Of a stretch of 64,000 nucleotides of DNA, positions 62,278 through 64,000 are shown piece after piece (within the stretch, counting starts at the first letter, position 1; each line of letters starts with the position of its first letter). Origin of the DNA: Rutidosis leptorrhynchoides (taxonomy: Eukaryota; Streptophyta; Magnoliopsida; Asterales; Asteraceae); contig NC_092337.1 of NCBI RefSeq assembly GCF_046630445.1, forward strand, positions 365,062,001 to 365,126,000. The letters run 5' to 3'. The notes under the pieces were generated by a model. That model saw only the letters and a program-made list of their open reading frames with translations, did no database searches and was not told the DNA's origin. Made by a program: the position numbers and the translations under genes.

Positions 62278-62435
62278 TTAAGTAGTAAATGATGATTTAT
62301 TAGCTAATATATTTTATAGATGATTAATAGCCATTGGATTAAGGGGTATAGTTAAGTAATTTTTTGATCTAATGGTTATTAAGTTGATTTTTTAATGATT
62401 TATTACCTAATAATTACTCTCTTTTAAGGTATAGA

Positions 62436-62439
<4 letters not shown>

Positions 62440-62515
<76 letters not shown>
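62440..62515 (+). repeat. (TA)n microsatellite
   Basis: About 37 TA units in AT-rich sequence downstream of the Helitron end. Confidence 0.9.
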
Positions 62516-62521
<6 letters not shown>

Positions 62522-62689
62522 TGGAGAAGTAGAAAAAATGGGGAAAAAAAGGAAGCAGCGTAAAATCATTCATTACAAGAGTAATATAATTTGTCACACA
62601 TCTAATGAATGATAATTAACATTCATCATGCTACTCCGCCCCCTTTTTTTGTTTCTTCTTAAATAGCATCCCGTATATCCTCCAAACAT

Positions 62690-63048
62690 GGTCTTCCAAT
62701 CTGTAGCTAATTTGGGACAAGTTGTTACAAACTCCCCCACGGTCGATGTAGGATTTCCTATACTCATCGTTCTCGATGAGGTTTACCCCAACCATCCTGA
62801 ATGACACATGAGTAGCTCTGATACTTATGCAACGACCATCAAATCAGCCTCAACATATGCTCAATCTGAGTGCCTGTCACAACCCAAGAGACAATCGCCT
62901 CTTATAAGCTAAAGTAGTGAACTAACCAGGTATCTCCGGGTTTCAACTAAAAACCATGGTGAGAGATATTAATCAGCAACAACTTTATGCTTATAAGGGA
63001 CCGAAACTTTCAATCTATAGCCGATGTGAGACGGGTTGTTACAAATAA
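62690..63048. repeat. Pair of direct repeats about 318 bp apart
   Basis: A roughly 36-bp phrase beginning CAATCTGTAGCTAATTTGGG (about 62697) recurs as CAATCTATAGCCGATGTGAG (about 63012), both ending with GTTGTTACAAA. It could be the ends of a small terminal-repeat element or an old duplication. No coding sequence lies between them. Confidence 0.5.
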
Positions 63049-63118
63049 TGTGACAAGTAGTTATGTGTTAGATTTGTATTTACTGGATTCATCATCATTA
63101 AAAAAATATATTCATCAT

Positions 63119-63473
63119 TGATGATGTACATAGTCCATCGGGCGGGATAACTGGGCTTGGTCCATGGGCGGCCCATAAGTCTACTCCCAAAACCCTAATT
63201 CCCTCTTATAAATAGAGGGGTTCTCCAATCAATTAGGTTAGACAATCTTCTCTCGGGTTTTTACCTATGGCTCCCTGTAGGGATTTTTTCCTTCACCGCG
63301 ATCGACGCCGTCCATCAACCGGCAGTGAGCCTTTGACCACCCTCCCGAGATCATCATTCGACTAGAGTTATCATGGTAACCAGATCGGAGGTTAACGTCG
63401 CTGAATCCAAAAAAAATCCTTCTCTATTGCACTCAAGCATGTTTCTAGCCCTAGGCGGAAATATGCTTGATCA
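63119..63473 (+). mobile_element. Solo LTR, 355 bp, with target duplication atcat
   Basis: TGATGATGTACATAG...ATATGCTTGATCA is bordered by atcat at 63114-63118 and 63474-63478. A TATA box (TATAAATA, 63207-63214) lies mid-LTR. The last 13 bases are identical to the end of the Tat element D LTR (46292), so it probably comes from a related Tat element. No internal region is attached, which indicates LTR-LTR recombination. Confidence 0.8.
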
Positions 63474-63730
63474 ATCATCATCCTTAGTCATCTTCATCAT
63501 TCATACATACATATATTGATATATACACACTGTGATCAATAGAAATCAAGTAGAAACATGAATTGAGCTAGATTTAATCCTTTCACTTCCAGATAAAAGA
63601 AAATCATTATAAATACTTCGAGAAAAACGATTAATATCCTTAGAAAATTCATAGATACTTCGAGCGTTATTAACTGTAAATTTATAGTTAAATAATATGG
63701 GTAAGTTCATGTGATGGTGAGTTATAATTA

Positions 63731-64000
63731 GACCATTTCCAACGGTACACCCTCAAACCTGTCACCCACACCTGCCCTCGAGGGCGCCGATGGCATTCGT
63801 GTCGCCCTCGGCCGCCCTCAACCGCCCTGAAAGACACCGCCCTCGTTCAAATCATCAATACGCATTTTGCAGGGCGAAAAAAGGCTATTATCTTGGTCCT
63901 TTTTGAACGTTGCACAGCAACAAGGGAGCAACGGATAAATTTTAAAATTTGTGACTCTATATATACATATACATATTAAATATACACTTCACAATATACA
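63731..64000 (+). mobile_element. Possible PIF/Harbinger-type element, left end
   Basis: Starting after TTA (63728-63730), the sequence GACCATTTCCAACGG resembles the terminal inverted repeats of plant PIF/Harbinger elements, which duplicate a TTA-type trinucleotide. A GC-rich stretch with repeated CGCCCTC follows. The other end is outside the window, so this is unconfirmed. Confidence 0.35.

Noticed and set aside
63304..63312. Single GACGCCGTC in the solo LTR
   Set aside because: One copy without a partner at 20 or 25 bp; it may be chance and is not counted as part of the array family.

Overview
The window looks like repeat-rich nuclear DNA of a flowering plant. It carries several long LTR retrotransposons of plant-only lineages (Athila, Tat, Tekay-type chromovirus), plant-style introns, TATA-box promoters and a Helitron terminus, and it has no bacterial gene organisation. 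The style of the repeats suggests a daisy-family (Asteraceae) genome, but that is a weak inference. No tRNA, rRNA or CRISPR was found. About 90% of the window is transposable element.

Layout. Positions 1-46292 are one stack of nested LTR retrotransposons. The outermost visible layer is a decayed Tat-lineage element (41415-46292, + strand) with a broken pol, an integrase reading frame, an antisense gene with its own promoter and intron, and a 3' LTR. A large non-autonomous element, here called B, sits in its RNase H region (10150-41414). B is a tandem of the form LTR-internal-LTR-internal-LTR. The first B LTR is interrupted by a nearly intact Athila element (12409-25955, 5-bp target duplication gtaat) and is cut on its left by a second non-autonomous element, M (6005-10149, - strand). 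M is cut by a degenerate chromovirus, A (2469-6004, + strand), and A is cut by a Tat/Athila-type element whose LTR ends at 2468 (- strand). The left halves of these elements would lie outside the window.

The right part, 46293-64000, is more gene-like. It holds a three-exon fragment of a sterol 3-beta-hydroxysteroid dehydrogenase/decarboxylase gene (- strand, 47670-48622), a possible divergent promoter, some unrecognised + strand exon-like pieces, a Helitron 3' end (62277), a solo LTR (63119-63473, target duplication atcat) and a possible PIF/Harbinger end. A complete, very young Tekay-type chromovirus, C, is inserted at 50745-60405 (- strand, target duplication atata, LTRs differing at about three sites in 2365).

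The most unusual signal is a family of short odd-centred palindromes (core GACGCCGTC) in tandem arrays with a strict 20/25-bp alternating spacing. The same spacing occurs in two unrelated lineages (Athila and chromovirus), always just upstream of a putative promoter. Related families carry different palindromes in the same position, again 20 bp apart in one case. Other observations are a spliced second ORF with its own promoter inside the Athila element, a perfect hairpin next to the polypurine tract in every lineage present, and an antisense spliced gene in the Tat element.
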